From the NCBI RefSeq assembly GCF_011758565.1, contig NZ_JAAMOX010000002.1, positions 868,001-932,000 of the forward strand: 64,000 bases of DNA, read 5' to 3'. Below, piece by piece: positions 55,143 through 63,438 of this stretch. The position numbers and the translations under genes were made by a program. The notes below the pieces were generated by a model that was not told where the DNA came from, made no database searches, and saw nothing but the letters and a program-made list of their open reading frames with translations. Within the stretch, counting starts at the first letter, position 1; each line of letters begins with the position of its first letter. This DNA comes from Lysinibacter cavernae. Lineage in GTDB: Bacteria > Actinomycetota > Actinomycetes > Actinomycetales > Microbacteriaceae.

Positions 55143-55203
55143 ATCTGTTCGCCGCAAAGTCCGGCAAATCTGCAGATTTCACCGGACTTTGCGGCGAACA
55201 GAT
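55143..55203. repeat. 61-bp perfect palindromic element (copy A)
   Basis: 22-bp perfect arms (ATCTGTTCGCCGCAAAGTCC plus GG and complement) around a spacer containing its own 10-bp palindrome ATCTGCAGAT. The second copy at 56214-56274 differs at one base. The right arm encodes the last residues (SVRRKVR) and stop of the DUF559 gene on the minus strand. Confidence 0.85.
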
Positions 55204-56138
55204 GACGGAGTCCAACCGCCGGACTCCAGGACTCTGCGGAGGCGGGCGGCCGTTGGGGCGAAATTGGCGAGAATGTGGTTGGAACGAACTCTCAGCAGGT
55301 TCCACGACGCTTCGGCGAGAGCCTCAGCCCGATAGATGTCCTTTTCGTATTGGGCCTTATCCGTTCGGTGCTGGTCGCCGTCATACTCAACAATCACGCG
55401 CCAGCGGCGATAGATCAGATCAACCCGACCGATTCGGTGGCCGGCCGCAGTGAAGACCACCTGGTTAAGTTCGGGTTCTGGCAACCCGAACTCGGTGATC
55501 CGCAGCCGAAGAAGCGACTCCATTGGTGAGTCGCTGCCAACCCGCGCAAGCGCAAGAGCTTCCGTCGCCCTTCGCTTCCCATGACCCCGAAAACCGCGAA
55601 CCCGTTCTGTCAGCTGCTCGATTGAGCAGTACGGCCTTGGGTCGCGGGCATCCACAAATTCCGGACACTGGATGAGGTAATCTGCCGCCGCAACCAAATC
55701 GTAGAGCGGGAGGCTGCCCGATAGTGTCAGCCAAACACTGATGGGATCAATGGTGCGGAACCGGTCCAGTGTGACAAGAAAGACCGACGCATCTCCGGTT
55801 CGATGTCCGATCACTCCTGCGCCTCGACGTTCCCTGCCGGTTGCCACTGACCTGACGTGGAGGGGATGCTCCTGAGCGCGGTACCCAACTGGAAGCGGGA
55901 TTCCCCAAAGTATCGCCGCCGTTTGGTGGCTGAACCCTTCGTTGGGTCGCATTGCTCGGGAAAAGTGACGGCAGCGTTCGAAGAGGCCATCGCCTGCGCT
56001 CAATGAGCGGAGCCCGTGGAACGGCCGGTGGAATCGTGGATGCAGGAGCTGGTGTCTGGTCAGACCGGAGGAGCGTCCCTCAGCAACGGTAAAGGTGTTT
56101 TCTGTCAGTGGCACATTCACGATGTCGAATGGTTTCAT
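55179..56138 (-). CDS. DUF559 endonuclease-like protein with AbiEi-like N-terminus
   Basis: The protein has 319 residues from ATG 56138. The N-terminal half (GLTRHQLLHPRFHRPFHGLRSL, FSHQTAAILWGIPLP) resembles AbiEi-like antitoxin/HTH-fused proteins common in actinobacteria. The C-terminal Vsr-like fold has DSPMESLLRLRI, GRVDLIYRRWRVIVEYDGDQH (D...E-x-D of a PD-(D/E)XK-type site) and NLLRVRSNHI. A DNA-related nuclease role is inferred. The gene is bracketed by two copies of the 61-bp palindrome; the 3' copy supplies its final codons and stop, suggesting insertion near the original end. Confidence 0.8.
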   Translation of the reverse strand: MKPFDIVNVPLTENTFTVAEGRSSGLTRHQLLHPRFHRPFHGLRSLSAGDGLFERCRHFSRAMRPNEGFSHQTAAILWGIPLPVGYRAQEHPLHVRSVATGRERRGAGVIGHRTGDASVFLVTLDRFRTIDPISVWLTLSGSLPLYDLVAAADYLIQCPEFVDARDPRPYCSIEQLTERVRGFRGHGKRRATEALALARVGSDSPMESLLRLRITEFGLPEPELNQVVFTAAGHRIGRVDLIYRRWRVIVEYDGDQHRTDKAQYEKDIYRAEALAEASWNLLRVRSNHILANFAPTAARLRRVLESGGWTPSSVRRKVR

Positions 56139-56213
56139 GCCCACACACTGCCAGAGTTCGTAAACCCGGGTGAACGTTATCCACAGGTCGCCCTGATGCC
56201 TCGCCGAACGCAA

Positions 56214-56274
56214 ATCTGTTCGCCGCAAAGTCCGGCAAATCTGCAGATTTCACCTGACTTTGCGGCGAACAGAT
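56214..56274. repeat. 61-bp palindromic element (copy B)
   Basis: Same orientation-independent palindrome as copy A, with one G-to-T change in the right arm (CCTGACTTT). It lies between the DUF559 gene start and the end of the ABC ATPase gene, 6 bases from the latter's stop. Confidence 0.85.
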
Positions 56275-56279
56275 GGGAG

Positions 56280-57017
56280 CTACAGAACGTCTGAGAGGAA
56301 CTGCTTCAGGCGGGGGCTCGTCGGCGCATCGAACATCTGCGCAGGTGGGCCGGACTCGACCACAACGCCCTCGTCCATGAACGTGACCGTGTCGGAGACG
56401 TTGCGGGCAAAGCCCATCTCGTGCGTCACAACAACCATGGTCATGCCAGACTGAGCGAGGTCTGCCATGAGCGCGAGCACGCCCTTCACCAGCTCAGGGT
56501 CGAGTGCAGAGGTCGCCTCGTCAAAAAACATGATGTCTGGGCCCATTGCGAGGGCGCGCGCAATCGCGACGCGCTGCTGCTGGCCGCCAGAGAGGTTGCC
56601 AGGCCGGGCGTCGGCCTTGTGCTTGAGTCCAACACGATCGAGGTTCTCAAGGGCGAGGGCCCTTGCCTCGTCGCGGGAAAGCTTGCGGAGCTTTCGCAGC
56701 GCGAGCGCAACGTTCTCGACCGCGGTTTTATGCGGAAACAGGTTGAAGTGCTGAAAGACCATCCCGATGCGCTGACGCAGCTCATTGGGATTATCGGCCA
56801 GAATCGAGCGGCCGTCGAGCAAGATATCGCCCTGGTCCGGTTCGATGAGTCGGTTCATGACGCGCAGCAGCGTCGATTTTCCGGAGCCCGAGGGGCCGAT
56901 GACCGAGGCCGTCCGGCCGCTCTCGACGTGCAGATCGATGCCACGGAGCACATGATTATGCCCAAACGACAGGTGCAGGTTTTTGGCGGTCAGCGAGACC
57001 GAGGTGAGTTCGCTCAC
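56280..57017 (-). CDS. Amino-acid ABC transporter ATP-binding protein
   Basis: The protein has 245 residues. Walker [10 protein letters not shown] (about 40), Q-loop [10 protein letters not shown], signature [15 protein letters not shown], Walker [14 protein letters not shown] and H-loop VVTHE are intact; it is of the GlnQ/HisP type. It overlaps the permease gene by 4 bases and completes a binding protein-permease-ATPase operon (58741 to 56280). Confidence 0.96.
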   Translation of the reverse strand: MSELTSVSLTAKNLHLSFGHNHVLRGIDLHVESGRTASVIGPSGSGKSTLLRVMNRLIEPDQGDILLDGRSILADNPNELRQRIGMVFQHFNLFPHKTAVENVALALRKLRKLSRDEARALALENLDRVGLKHKADARPGNLSGGQQQRVAIARALAMGPDIMFFDEATSALDPELVKGVLALMADLAQSGMTMVVVTHEMGFARNVSDTVTFMDEGVVVESGPPAQMFDAPTSPRLKQFLSDVL

Positions 57018-57793
57018 GCGGAGGCCCCCTTGTTAGCGCCCTTTTTTCCGATTTCGGCTGCCGCGTCGTCGGGCGTTGGCTTTTCGGCGCGGCCGTTGCG
57101 AAGTCGGTTGTCGATGTAGTTCACCAGGTGGGTGAGCGGAATCGTGAGGATGAGGTACATGATGCCAGCCGCCACAAGCGGCGACAGGTTGCCGGTGTTC
57201 GCGGCGGCGTCGTTGCCGATGCGGAAGATCTCGCGCTGGCTGGCGAGCAGGCCAAGCATGTAGACGAGCGAGGAATCCTTGATAAGCGAGATGAACTGGT
57301 TCACCAGCGCGGGAAGAACGCGGCGGATGCCCTGGGGAATGACCACCAGCTGCATCGACGACCCGTAGCTGAAGCCGAGGGCCCGTGACGCCTCTAGCTG
57401 GCCCTTATCAACGCTCTGGATGCCGGAGCGGAAAATCTCGCCAATGTATGCGGCGGCCATGAGCGACAGGGCCAATACGCCGAGTGGATACGGGTTTGTG
57501 CTGCCGGTGAGCTCGCGCACGATGGGGCCGAGCCCAAGACCGATCAGCAGAATCGTGAGGATGGCCGGAAGCCCGCGGAACACATCAGTGTAGGCGCGCG
57601 CGATCCAGCGGGGGATGGGGTTTCGGGCGATGCCCATGACCGCCAGCAGCATCCCCAACACCGTGCCGAATACTCCAGAAAGGAACGCTAGGAGGAGTGT
57701 GTTCGGCAGGCCGACGGTAAGCATGATGGGGAGAACTTCCCCCATCGCTTTCCAGTCGAAAAAGGTGTCAAGGAGCTGCTGGAAGGCATCCAT
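57014..57793 (-). CDS. Amino-acid ABC transporter permease (HisM/GlnP type)
   Basis: The protein has 259 residues with about five hydrophobic helices, the first at [23 protein letters not shown]. The motifs [27 protein letters not shown] (EAA loop) and [24 protein letters not shown] are typical of polar amino-acid permeases. It has a charged C-terminus ([15 protein letters not shown]). It lies 3 bases after the binding-protein stop. Confidence 0.95.
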   Translation of the reverse strand: MDAFQQLLDTFFDWKAMGEVLPIMLTVGLPNTLLLAFLSGVFGTVLGMLLAVMGIARNPIPRWIARAYTDVFRGLPAILTILLIGLGLGPIVRELTGSTNPYPLGVLALSLMAAAYIGEIFRSGIQSVDKGQLEASRALGFSYGSSMQLVVIPQGIRRVLPALVNQFISLIKDSSLVYMLGLLASQREIFRIGNDAAANTGNLSPLVAAGIMYLILTIPLTHLVNYIDNRLRNGRAEKPTPDDAAAEIGKKGANKGASA

Positions 57794-57796
57794 GGG

Positions 57797-58741
57797 TTAC
57801 TTCGTAGCTTTTCCAACCACAACAGCTGCGCTGCCTGGCTTCCAGTCGGTTGGCATCTCGCGGCCTGGGAACCACTCTTCAACGAGCGTTGACCAGGTTC
57901 CGTCGGCAACCACGGCGTCGAGCGCCGAGTTGAGCGCGTCGGTGAGCGCCTGGTTGTCGCTGTTCACGGCGAAGGCAACAAAGTTCTGCGTGTTGATGAC
58001 GTTCTCAACAATCGCGATGCCGTCTTCTTCCTTGACAAGACCCTCTGCCTGGGTTGACGGGGCAACCCACGCGTCTACCTGGCCGTTCTTGAGGTTCTGG
58101 TACGCCGTGTTGTAGTCGGCGAAACGAACGGGCTCAAGGCCGAGTGTGTTGGTGACGTAGTCATCCTGGACCGTGCCCTGCACAACCGCGACGCGCACGT
58201 CACCCTTGATGTCGGCGATGCCCTTGATGTCAGAGTCGGTCTTGGCAACCGTCGCCATGAAACCAAAGTCGTAACCGTTGGTGAAGCCAACGTTTTCGCG
58301 GCGGGCGTCGGTGGTCGAGATGGATGACGAACCAACGTCAAACTTCTTGTTCTGGACCTGCGCGAGCAGTGCAGCAAAGTCGGTTGATGCAAACTCGACC
58401 TCAAGGTCAAGCTTCTCGGCCATTGCTTTCAGGAGCTCGTTGTCGAAGCCCGTGAAGTTGCCCTTGTCATCGATGAAGATGCTTGGCGGAGCGTCGGAAA
58501 GCGTACCAACCGAGATGACGCCATCGGTGATGAGGCCAAGCTTCGTTACGTCGATGTCTTCGATAGGCGTGGTGTCTTTGGTGGTGTACTTGCTGAGCGA
58601 TACCTGGTCGCTGCCCTCAAGGGCATCGGCGCTGGCGCTTGGCTTTGACGGCGTGGATTCTCCGCTGCAGGCCACGAGGCTCGTGGCGAGCGCAATAGCT
58701 ACTGGAACTGCAGCAAACCGCGCGAGGGTTGCAAACTTCAT
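57797..58741 (-). CDS. Amino-acid ABC transporter solute-binding lipoprotein
   Basis: The protein has 314 residues. The signal peptide ends LATSLVAC (lipidated Cys about 25). The family 3 fold follows: GVISVGTLSDAPPSIFIDDKGNFTGFDNELLKAMAEKL, then FTNGYDFGFMATVAK and QGTVQDDYVTNTLGLE. It binds a polar amino acid for the coupled permease and ATPase. First gene of the operon. Confidence 0.95.
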   Translation of the reverse strand: MKFATLARFAAVPVAIALATSLVACSGESTPSKPSASADALEGSDQVSLSKYTTKDTTPIEDIDVTKLGLITDGVISVGTLSDAPPSIFIDDKGNFTGFDNELLKAMAEKLDLEVEFASTDFAALLAQVQNKKFDVGSSSISTTDARRENVGFTNGYDFGFMATVAKTDSDIKGIADIKGDVRVAVVQGTVQDDYVTNTLGLEPVRFADYNTAYQNLKNGQVDAWVAPSTQAEGLVKEEDGIAIVENVINTQNFVAFAVNSDNQALTDALNSALDAVVADGTWSTLVEEWFPGREMPTDWKPGSAAVVVGKATK

Positions 58742-59091
58742 GGGTTCTCTTTCGGTGTGTGTCTGCCCGGTGTCTGTGTTGAGCGTGCTGTGTTAACACT
58801 GTTGGGCTGAGCGCTGTTCTGTGATCGTTGACATCGCCAACGCCACATAAGGTACCTTGCCAATCGTGAGGTTTGTAATGAGTTTCGAAACGAACCGTCA
58901 CATTGGTGTGCTGTGGGGTAGAGCATCCACCCGGCGGCAGCCCCTTGGCCTGCCAACTGATGGACCTCAGCAATTTTAGCGTGAACTTTACTTCGTCGTG
59001 TACGCGGCACGTTGCGTGAGTGTTGCGCCAGTGCGTTTTGGTGTGGGTCTTGCCCAACCGGCAAGCCCGGCGTGCCACGCAACGACCGCTC
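58742..59091. other. Upstream region of the amino-acid importer operon
   Basis: About 350 bases. It must hold the promoter of the importer and the 3' end region of the LCP gene. Several short inverted repeats (for example TTGCCGGTTGGGCAA on the minus strand near 59050) are present, but no riboswitch consensus is recognised and no gene is supported. Confidence 0.4.
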
Positions 59092-60642
59092 CTACGGAAC
59101 GCTGCAGGGTGGTAAATCCGCCTGCTGTGTGGGCTCCGTTTCAGCCCGCATGCTGGCCGTTTGGATGAGGTCCGAACTGTCGATTGTGGGTGCCGGGACT
59201 GCGTTCCCTTGCGCAATCGCGTCGCTGGCCGGCTTGCTGTTGCGTCCCAGATACTCCTTGAACGACGGGAGGGGCAACTGTTCGCCGGCAAATCCGGCAA
59301 CAAGGAGTTTTTGAACGAACGCGGTGTTTGGCTGCAGCGGGTTGACCAGCGGAGGGGTGAGGTCAATCCGAGTCATTGACCGGTTTCTTGCGTCGAGCAT
59401 CAACTGGGCGATTGTCGCAATCCCGGATTGAGGGATGCTTGTGCTCATCGCCGCGGTCATCGCCTTTGCCAGCTCGGTCGAGCGAGAAACAAGCAGCGCT
59501 GGGTTGACGGTGTTGAGCATGGCCTGCTGTACGCACCATTGGCGTTGCATGCGGTCGTCGTCGTCGGAGTCGTAGCGAGAGCGGGCGACCCAAAGGCTGT
59601 CTTCACCGTTCAGATGCTGGGATCCTGTGGCGATCGGAGGGCCGTATTCTGGCGCGATGTCACCTGGGAGGTGGGGAACGCCCGTGCGCGGGACCTCACG
59701 ATTGAGCGTGAGGTCGATGCCTCCCAGCGCGTCAACGAGTTGGGCAAAGCCAGAAAGCCTGACGATGACCGTACCGCTCATCGAGAGTCCGGTGAGGCCC
59801 GTGACCGCTTCGCTTAGCGCGGCCATTCCCGGATGCTGTCCCTCTGGGAAGAGCTCGGGGTGTGACTCGCCAAACGTGTACGTGGTGTTGATCCCGCATC
59901 CAGCTGTGCAGTAGTTGCCGTCAGGAAATGCCTTCCCAAGTACCGAGCCGGCGGGGTAGTCGAAATTTTGTGTGCTCCTTGAGATGCCGACCATGACGGT
60001 TTGCCCGGTCCCGGCGTCGATGCTTGCAACCGTGATGCTGTCTGGTCGCGTCTCGGCGCGGCCAGGCGCGTCGTCGATCCCCGCGATGAGAACGTTGTAG
60101 CGACCATCCTTTGGAACGAAGGCGTCGGAGGACGGCAGTAACGCGTTGACGAGTGACCGTTCGCGAAGCATTATCGCGCCGAGAGTAATGGGGGCCGCCG
60201 CAACCACGAGAGTTACTGCTAAGCCAAAGGCTAGGGCTTTACCGTATTGTGCGCCCGCCGAAGCGGTGCGGGTCGGCGGTTTTGTTACCCCCCTGATGGC
60301 GTTGGCCAGATGCAGGGTTGTCGCGAGGACGAGTAACGCCAAGAAAAAGAGGAAAATCGCAACGGCGTTGAGGGCAGGCGAAAGGAGGAGCCAGACTCCG
60401 AATGACGGGCGGAGCAGCGTCGTAGCGACGAGGGCAACAAGAAGCGTGATGAGGACAAGACTTACGCAGAGTATCCAGGTGTGCCAGCGTCGGTGAGTGA
60501 GGCCAGCCCGTTTGCTCGCCATCCGATAGCCAAGACCAGGGATCAGCGCGTTGGCAGCAAGAAGCGCAGCAGCGGAAAACGCCGTGGACAGGTCAGGCCG
60601 TTGAGGTACGGACCTGTCGTGGCGCTGAGGGGATTGCTTCAC
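59092..60642 (-). CDS. LytR-CpsA-Psr (LCP) family cell-wall ligase
   Basis: The protein has 516 residues from GTG 60642; the longer frame would run through the neighbouring gene's terminator. Residues 25-150 contain three to four hydrophobic helices (LCVSLVLITLLVALVATTLL, AVAIFLFFLALLVLATTL, LAFGLAVTLVVAAAPITLGA). The extracellular LCP domain starts at YNVLIAGIDD with RPDSITVASIDAGTGQTVMVGISRST, GGIDLTLNREV and the Arg-rich VARSRYDSDDDDRMQRQ. LCP enzymes attach polymers to peptidoglycan. It lies next to two wall-anchored protein genes. Confidence 0.9.
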   Translation of the reverse strand: MKQSPQRHDRSVPQRPDLSTAFSAAALLAANALIPGLGYRMASKRAGLTHRRWHTWILCVSLVLITLLVALVATTLLRPSFGVWLLLSPALNAVAIFLFFLALLVLATTLHLANAIRGVTKPPTRTASAGAQYGKALAFGLAVTLVVAAAPITLGAIMLRERSLVNALLPSSDAFVPKDGRYNVLIAGIDDAPGRAETRPDSITVASIDAGTGQTVMVGISRSTQNFDYPAGSVLGKAFPDGNYCTAGCGINTTYTFGESHPELFPEGQHPGMAALSEAVTGLTGLSMSGTVIVRLSGFAQLVDALGGIDLTLNREVPRTGVPHLPGDIAPEYGPPIATGSQHLNGEDSLWVARSRYDSDDDDRMQRQWCVQQAMLNTVNPALLVSRSTELAKAMTAAMSTSIPQSGIATIAQLMLDARNRSMTRIDLTPPLVNPLQPNTAFVQKLLVAGFAGEQLPLPSFKEYLGRNSKPASDAIAQGNAVPAPTIDSSDLIQTASMRAETEPTQQADLPPCSVP

Positions 60643-60671
60643 AGCAAAAAGCCTAACGTTTGATGCAAAGC

Positions 60672-60705
60672 GAATGCCCCGCAACAAAGGAGTTGCGGGG
60701 CATTC
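60672..60705 (-). terminator. Strong hairpin terminator
   Basis: Perfect 14-bp arms GAATGCCCCGCAAC/GTTGCGGGGCATTC with a 6-base loop, 24 bases after the stop of the LAETG protein gene at 60729. No clean T-run follows. It precedes the LCP start. Confidence 0.75.
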
Positions 60706-60728
60706 GGGTGGTTTCTAGCTGGTGAAGC

Positions 60729-61682
60729 TTACGCGCGGCGTGAGCGAACCATGAGGGTTGCACCGGCTGCAGCGGCTCCGAGAGCGCTCAGCAGCAGGGC
60801 GATGGTTTCCATTCCGCCGGTCTCGGCGAGGCCTCCGGTGTTGGTTGCGCCGGTGTTGGAGCCTGGTACTGCGGGAGCTGGAGCCTCTGGAGCGGCGTAG
60901 CCACCGTTCATGTTGATCCACACAACGGGGAGTCCGAACTGGTCGAAGCTTACGACCGAGTGCGAGCCAGTGGTGAGTGAGGCAGGAACGTTGACGCTAA
61001 ACGCGTTTCCGGAAACAACCTGCGCGCCGAGGTCGGTGCGGTCGCTGAATGCGTAGGTCGTAACGGTTTCACCCTCGTACGACTTGCCATCCAGACCGAT
61101 GAGGTCGGTCACGTTGATGGTGAAGGCTTCGCCCTCGAGGTAGGAGGCAGGCGTGAAGTTGTAGTCGGTAACAACCTCAAGGCCAGAGTTGACGAGCTCG
61201 TCGCCGTTCGTTGGGATAACCGCTGCGCCGGTGGCTGCAACGGCGGTTCCTGCAGCGAAGTCAACGTTGTTGAGTGCGGTTACGGCACCGCGGTTGACGA
61301 TGAGGCTTCCTGCGTTGATTTCAGCGAAGTTGTCAGGGATGCTTGTTGATCCGATGACGACGCTTACTGGGCCGGCGAATGCGGCAACGGAAGCGGTTCC
61401 ATCGGCTGCAATAACGGCACTCGTGAAGGTGGTTGCGTCTGAACCGGGGATGCGGGACTCAACCTCAACCGTGAGGCCAGCTCCAGCAGGGTAGTTGACG
61501 GTTACAGTTCCGCCGAAGAGAGCCATGAGCTCAACAACAGCGGCATCCGAGGTTGCTGCATCTGCCGAGATGACGGTCACGGGAGCGGCAAGAGCTGGGC
61601 TAACGCTGAGGCCGACAAATGCGATGCTGGCTGCTGCTGCGAGAGCGCCGACGCGCGTGAATGATGACGTTTTGGTTTTCAA
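60729..61682 (-). CDS. LAETG wall-anchored surface protein
   Basis: The protein has 317 residues from TTG 61682 (AGGAG 7 bases upstream, shared with the paralogue at 63172). A Sec signal peptide (KTKTSSFTRVGALAAAASIAFVG ... PALA) and a C-terminal LAETG motif, hydrophobic helix (ETIALLLSALGAAAAGATLMV) and RSRRA tail mark a sortase E-type substrate. The mature domain is Ala/Val/Thr-rich beta structure; SVVSFDQFGLPVVWINMNGG matches the paralogue. Function unknown; likely a surface or stalk-type protein. Confidence 0.88.
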   Translation of the reverse strand: MKTKTSSFTRVGALAAAASIAFVGLSVSPALAAPVTVISADAATSDAAVVELMALFGGTVTVNYPAGAGLTVEVESRIPGSDATTFTSAVIAADGTASVAAFAGPVSVVIGSTSIPDNFAEINAGSLIVNRGAVTALNNVDFAAGTAVAATGAAVIPTNGDELVNSGLEVVTDYNFTPASYLEGEAFTINVTDLIGLDGKSYEGETVTTYAFSDRTDLGAQVVSGNAFSVNVPASLTTGSHSVVSFDQFGLPVVWINMNGGYAAPEAPAPAVPGSNTGATNTGGLAETGGMETIALLLSALGAAAAGATLMVRSRRA

Positions 61683-61790
61683 AGGGGGGACTCCTACTTG
61701 GGGGAAAAGGACTCGCAGGACATTCATAGGAAAGTCGCACGACTTTCCTATACTGCCGTTCTGTTTTCTCCAAGTCAACCTGAAGCAAAC
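61683..61790 (-). promoter_or_regulatory. Promoter and leader shared with the paralogous surface gene (copy 1)
   Basis: On the minus strand: TTGACT (61778-61773), 17-base spacer, weak -10 CAGTAT (61755-61750), an 11-bp perfect palindrome TAGGAAAGTCG-CA-CGACTTTCCTA at the expected transcript start (61750-61727), then a conserved CCCCAAGTAGGAG ribosome site and TTG start. The same order occurs at 63173-63268. Confidence 0.6.
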
Positions 61791-61873
61791 AGTTTGTGAG
61801 TTCCATCCTTCGTGGGTGATGGATGCGCATGGCCTCTGATGCCTGTTGCGCCGCCCCATCGTGGGAGTGAAAT

Positions 61874-61903
61874 GGGTCCGGCATCCCGTGAGATGCCGGA
61901 CCC
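61874..61903 (-). terminator. Hairpin terminator of the repeat-bearing LAETG gene
   Basis: Perfect 11-bp arms GGGTCCGGCAT/ATGCCGGACCC with an 8-base loop, 28 bases after the stop at 61931. Confidence 0.75.
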
Positions 61904-61930
61904 ACCGAACGTCAGTTCATCGGTCCGTGA

Positions 61931-63172
61931 TTAGGACTGACGGCCGAGGCGAAGGTTGCGAGCAACAAGTGCTCCACCGAGCGCCAGAACAGCAGCTGCC
62001 GAGAGGCCGAGGGCCAGGTTTTCGGCTGCACCGGTCTCAGCAAGACCGCCAGGGTTGTTCGTCTGTCCGGTAACGGGAGGTGTTACAGGGCTGTCCTGCT
62101 TCACCGCGCCGCCGTCAAGCGTTGCGAAGAGCACCAAGCGTCCGAAGTTGTCGAACGAGGCGAAGGTGTGTGGCTCCGAGGTGTATGTAGCGCCAACCTT
62201 TGCGGCGTAAGCGCCTGCGGCAACGGTCGATCCGCCGAGCGACTTGGGGCTCGTGTAGAGGTAGTCGCTGAGAGCAACACCATCAAACGAAGCCGCCCCC
62301 GAGTAGTCAGCGATGTTGCTGAATGCAAGGTTGAGGTCTTCGCCAGCAAGATAAATGCCGGGTGACGTGATGCGCGAGTCAGTGCCGTACGCGGCGTTCT
62401 GCAGGTCGTAGTCGGCAACCGTAAACATGTTGTCGAGTTCATCGAGCGTAGGAATCGTAGGTACTGGCGTGCTGGTAGCGTCCAGAACGACGTTGCCGCT
62501 GCCGTCGAATGACACGTTGTACGTTACCGTCTGTCCGCGCCAGATGGCCGCGTCAGCCGAGAAGATTACAGCTTCAGCTGCTGCGGCAAACGTTACCGGA
62601 GCGAGGGTCTCAGTTTCCTCTGGAGCTGGGGTTTCAGTCTCTTCGGGTGCTGGTGTTTCAGTTTCCTCGGGTGCTGGTGTTTCAGTCTCTTCGGGTGCTG
62701 GTGTTTCAGTCTCTTCGGGTGCTGGTGTTTCAGTCTCTTCGGGTGCTGGTGTTTCAGTCTCTTCGGGTACTGGTGTTTCAGTTTCCTCTGGAGCTGGGGT
62801 CTCGGTCTCTTCTGGTTCGGGGGCGACGGTTTCGCCACCATCCTTCGCCTTGATGAATACCTTAACTGGGCCAGCGTAGTGCTGTGCGGTTGCAAGGCCG
62901 GTTGCGTCGGTTGACGCCTCCGTGAAGACCTCGAGGTCATCCGAGGTGTTGAGGTCGAGTGCAGGGGACGTGACAGCGACGTCATAGCCATCGCCGAGCG
63001 TAGCTGAGTTGAACTGGAAGTTGATGGTTCCGGAGTTTGCAGCGAACATCGCGTCAAACTCTGGATCAGTTTCGGTGGCGTTTGCTGCGCCAACACCGGC
63101 AGTGAGCGCGAGGACGGATGCAGCAACGGCGGCTGCGCTGATGCGCGCGAACGTTGAACGTTTCTTAATCAA
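61931..63172 (-). CDS. LAETG wall-anchored protein with ETETPAPE repeat stalk
   Basis: The protein has 413 residues from TTG 63172. Signal peptide (IKKRSTFARISAAAVAASVLALTAGVGAANA region), an N-terminal beta domain of about 110 residues, a stalk of about nine 8-residue repeats (consensus ETETPAPE), a second beta domain related to that of the neighbour (FASFDNFGRLVLFATLDGG), then GGLAETG, a hydrophobic helix and the LRLGRQS tail. It is a sortase substrate. The acidic proline-rich stalk probably spans the wall. Tandem duplication with the 60729 gene is inferred from shared leader and domains. Confidence 0.9.
   Translation of the reverse strand: MIKKRSTFARISAAAVAASVLALTAGVGAANATETDPEFDAMFAANSGTINFQFNSATLGDGYDVAVTSPALDLNTSDDLEVFTEASTDATGLATAQHYAGPVKVFIKAKDGGETVAPEPEETETPAPEETETPVPEETETPAPEETETPAPEETETPAPEETETPAPEETETPAPEETETPAPEETETLAPVTFAAAAEAVIFSADAAIWRGQTVTYNVSFDGSGNVVLDATSTPVPTIPTLDELDNMFTVADYDLQNAAYGTDSRITSPGIYLAGEDLNLAFSNIADYSGAASFDGVALSDYLYTSPKSLGGSTVAAGAYAAKVGATYTSEPHTFASFDNFGRLVLFATLDGGAVKQDSPVTPPVTGQTNNPGGLAETGAAENLALGLSAAAVLALGGALVARNLRLGRQS
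62604..62820. repeat. 24-bp tandem coding repeats
   Basis: About nine 24-base units encode the ETETPAPE stalk of the LAETG protein. Central units are identical or differ by one or two bases, so the array is prone to length change. Confidence 0.85.
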
Positions 63173-63268
63173 GGGGGAACTCCTACTTGGGGGAAAGGGG
63201 CTCGCATGACATTCAAAGAAAAGCCACACGACTTTTCAATATTGCCGTTTATTTGTGCGCAAAGTCAA
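63173..63268 (-). promoter_or_regulatory. Promoter and leader shared with the paralogous surface gene (copy 2)
   Basis: On the minus strand: TTGACT (63268-63263), 18-base spacer, CAATAT (63244-63239), an imperfect GAAAAG...CTTTTC hairpin, CCCCAAGTAGGAG and the TTG start. Layout and several blocks (AACGGCA, GTCGTG, TAGGAGT) match copy 1. Confidence 0.6.
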
Positions 63269-63384
63269 CCTGAGTCGAATAGATGTGTAAAGAATGTTTA
63301 ATTTCTTTTTGTTTGCGTGTGTGTCAGTAACTATTTTGCGGGTCCGTTGCTATGTGAATCGTCACGTGCCCCAAAACGCACACA

Positions 63385-63421
63385 GCCCGGTCGTCCCCCA
63401 ATAGATGAGCGACAACCGGGC
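63385..63421 (-). terminator. Hairpin terminator of the ABC ATPase gene
   Basis: 11-bp arms GCCCGGTCGTC/GACAACCGGGC with one mismatch, 18 bases after the stop at 63439. The rest of 63173-63438 holds the surface-gene promoter and no gene. Confidence 0.6.
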
Positions 63422-63438
63422 CGTGCGACCAGGTAAAC

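Noticed and set aside
58742-59091. Riboswitch before the amino-acid importer
   Set aside because: No glycine, SAM, lysine or T-box consensus could be recognised by eye; a covariance-model search would be needed.
62604-62820. Regularly spaced short repeats resembling a CRISPR array
   Set aside because: The 24-bp units are contiguous with no spacers and lie in frame inside a surface-protein gene encoding ETETPAPE.
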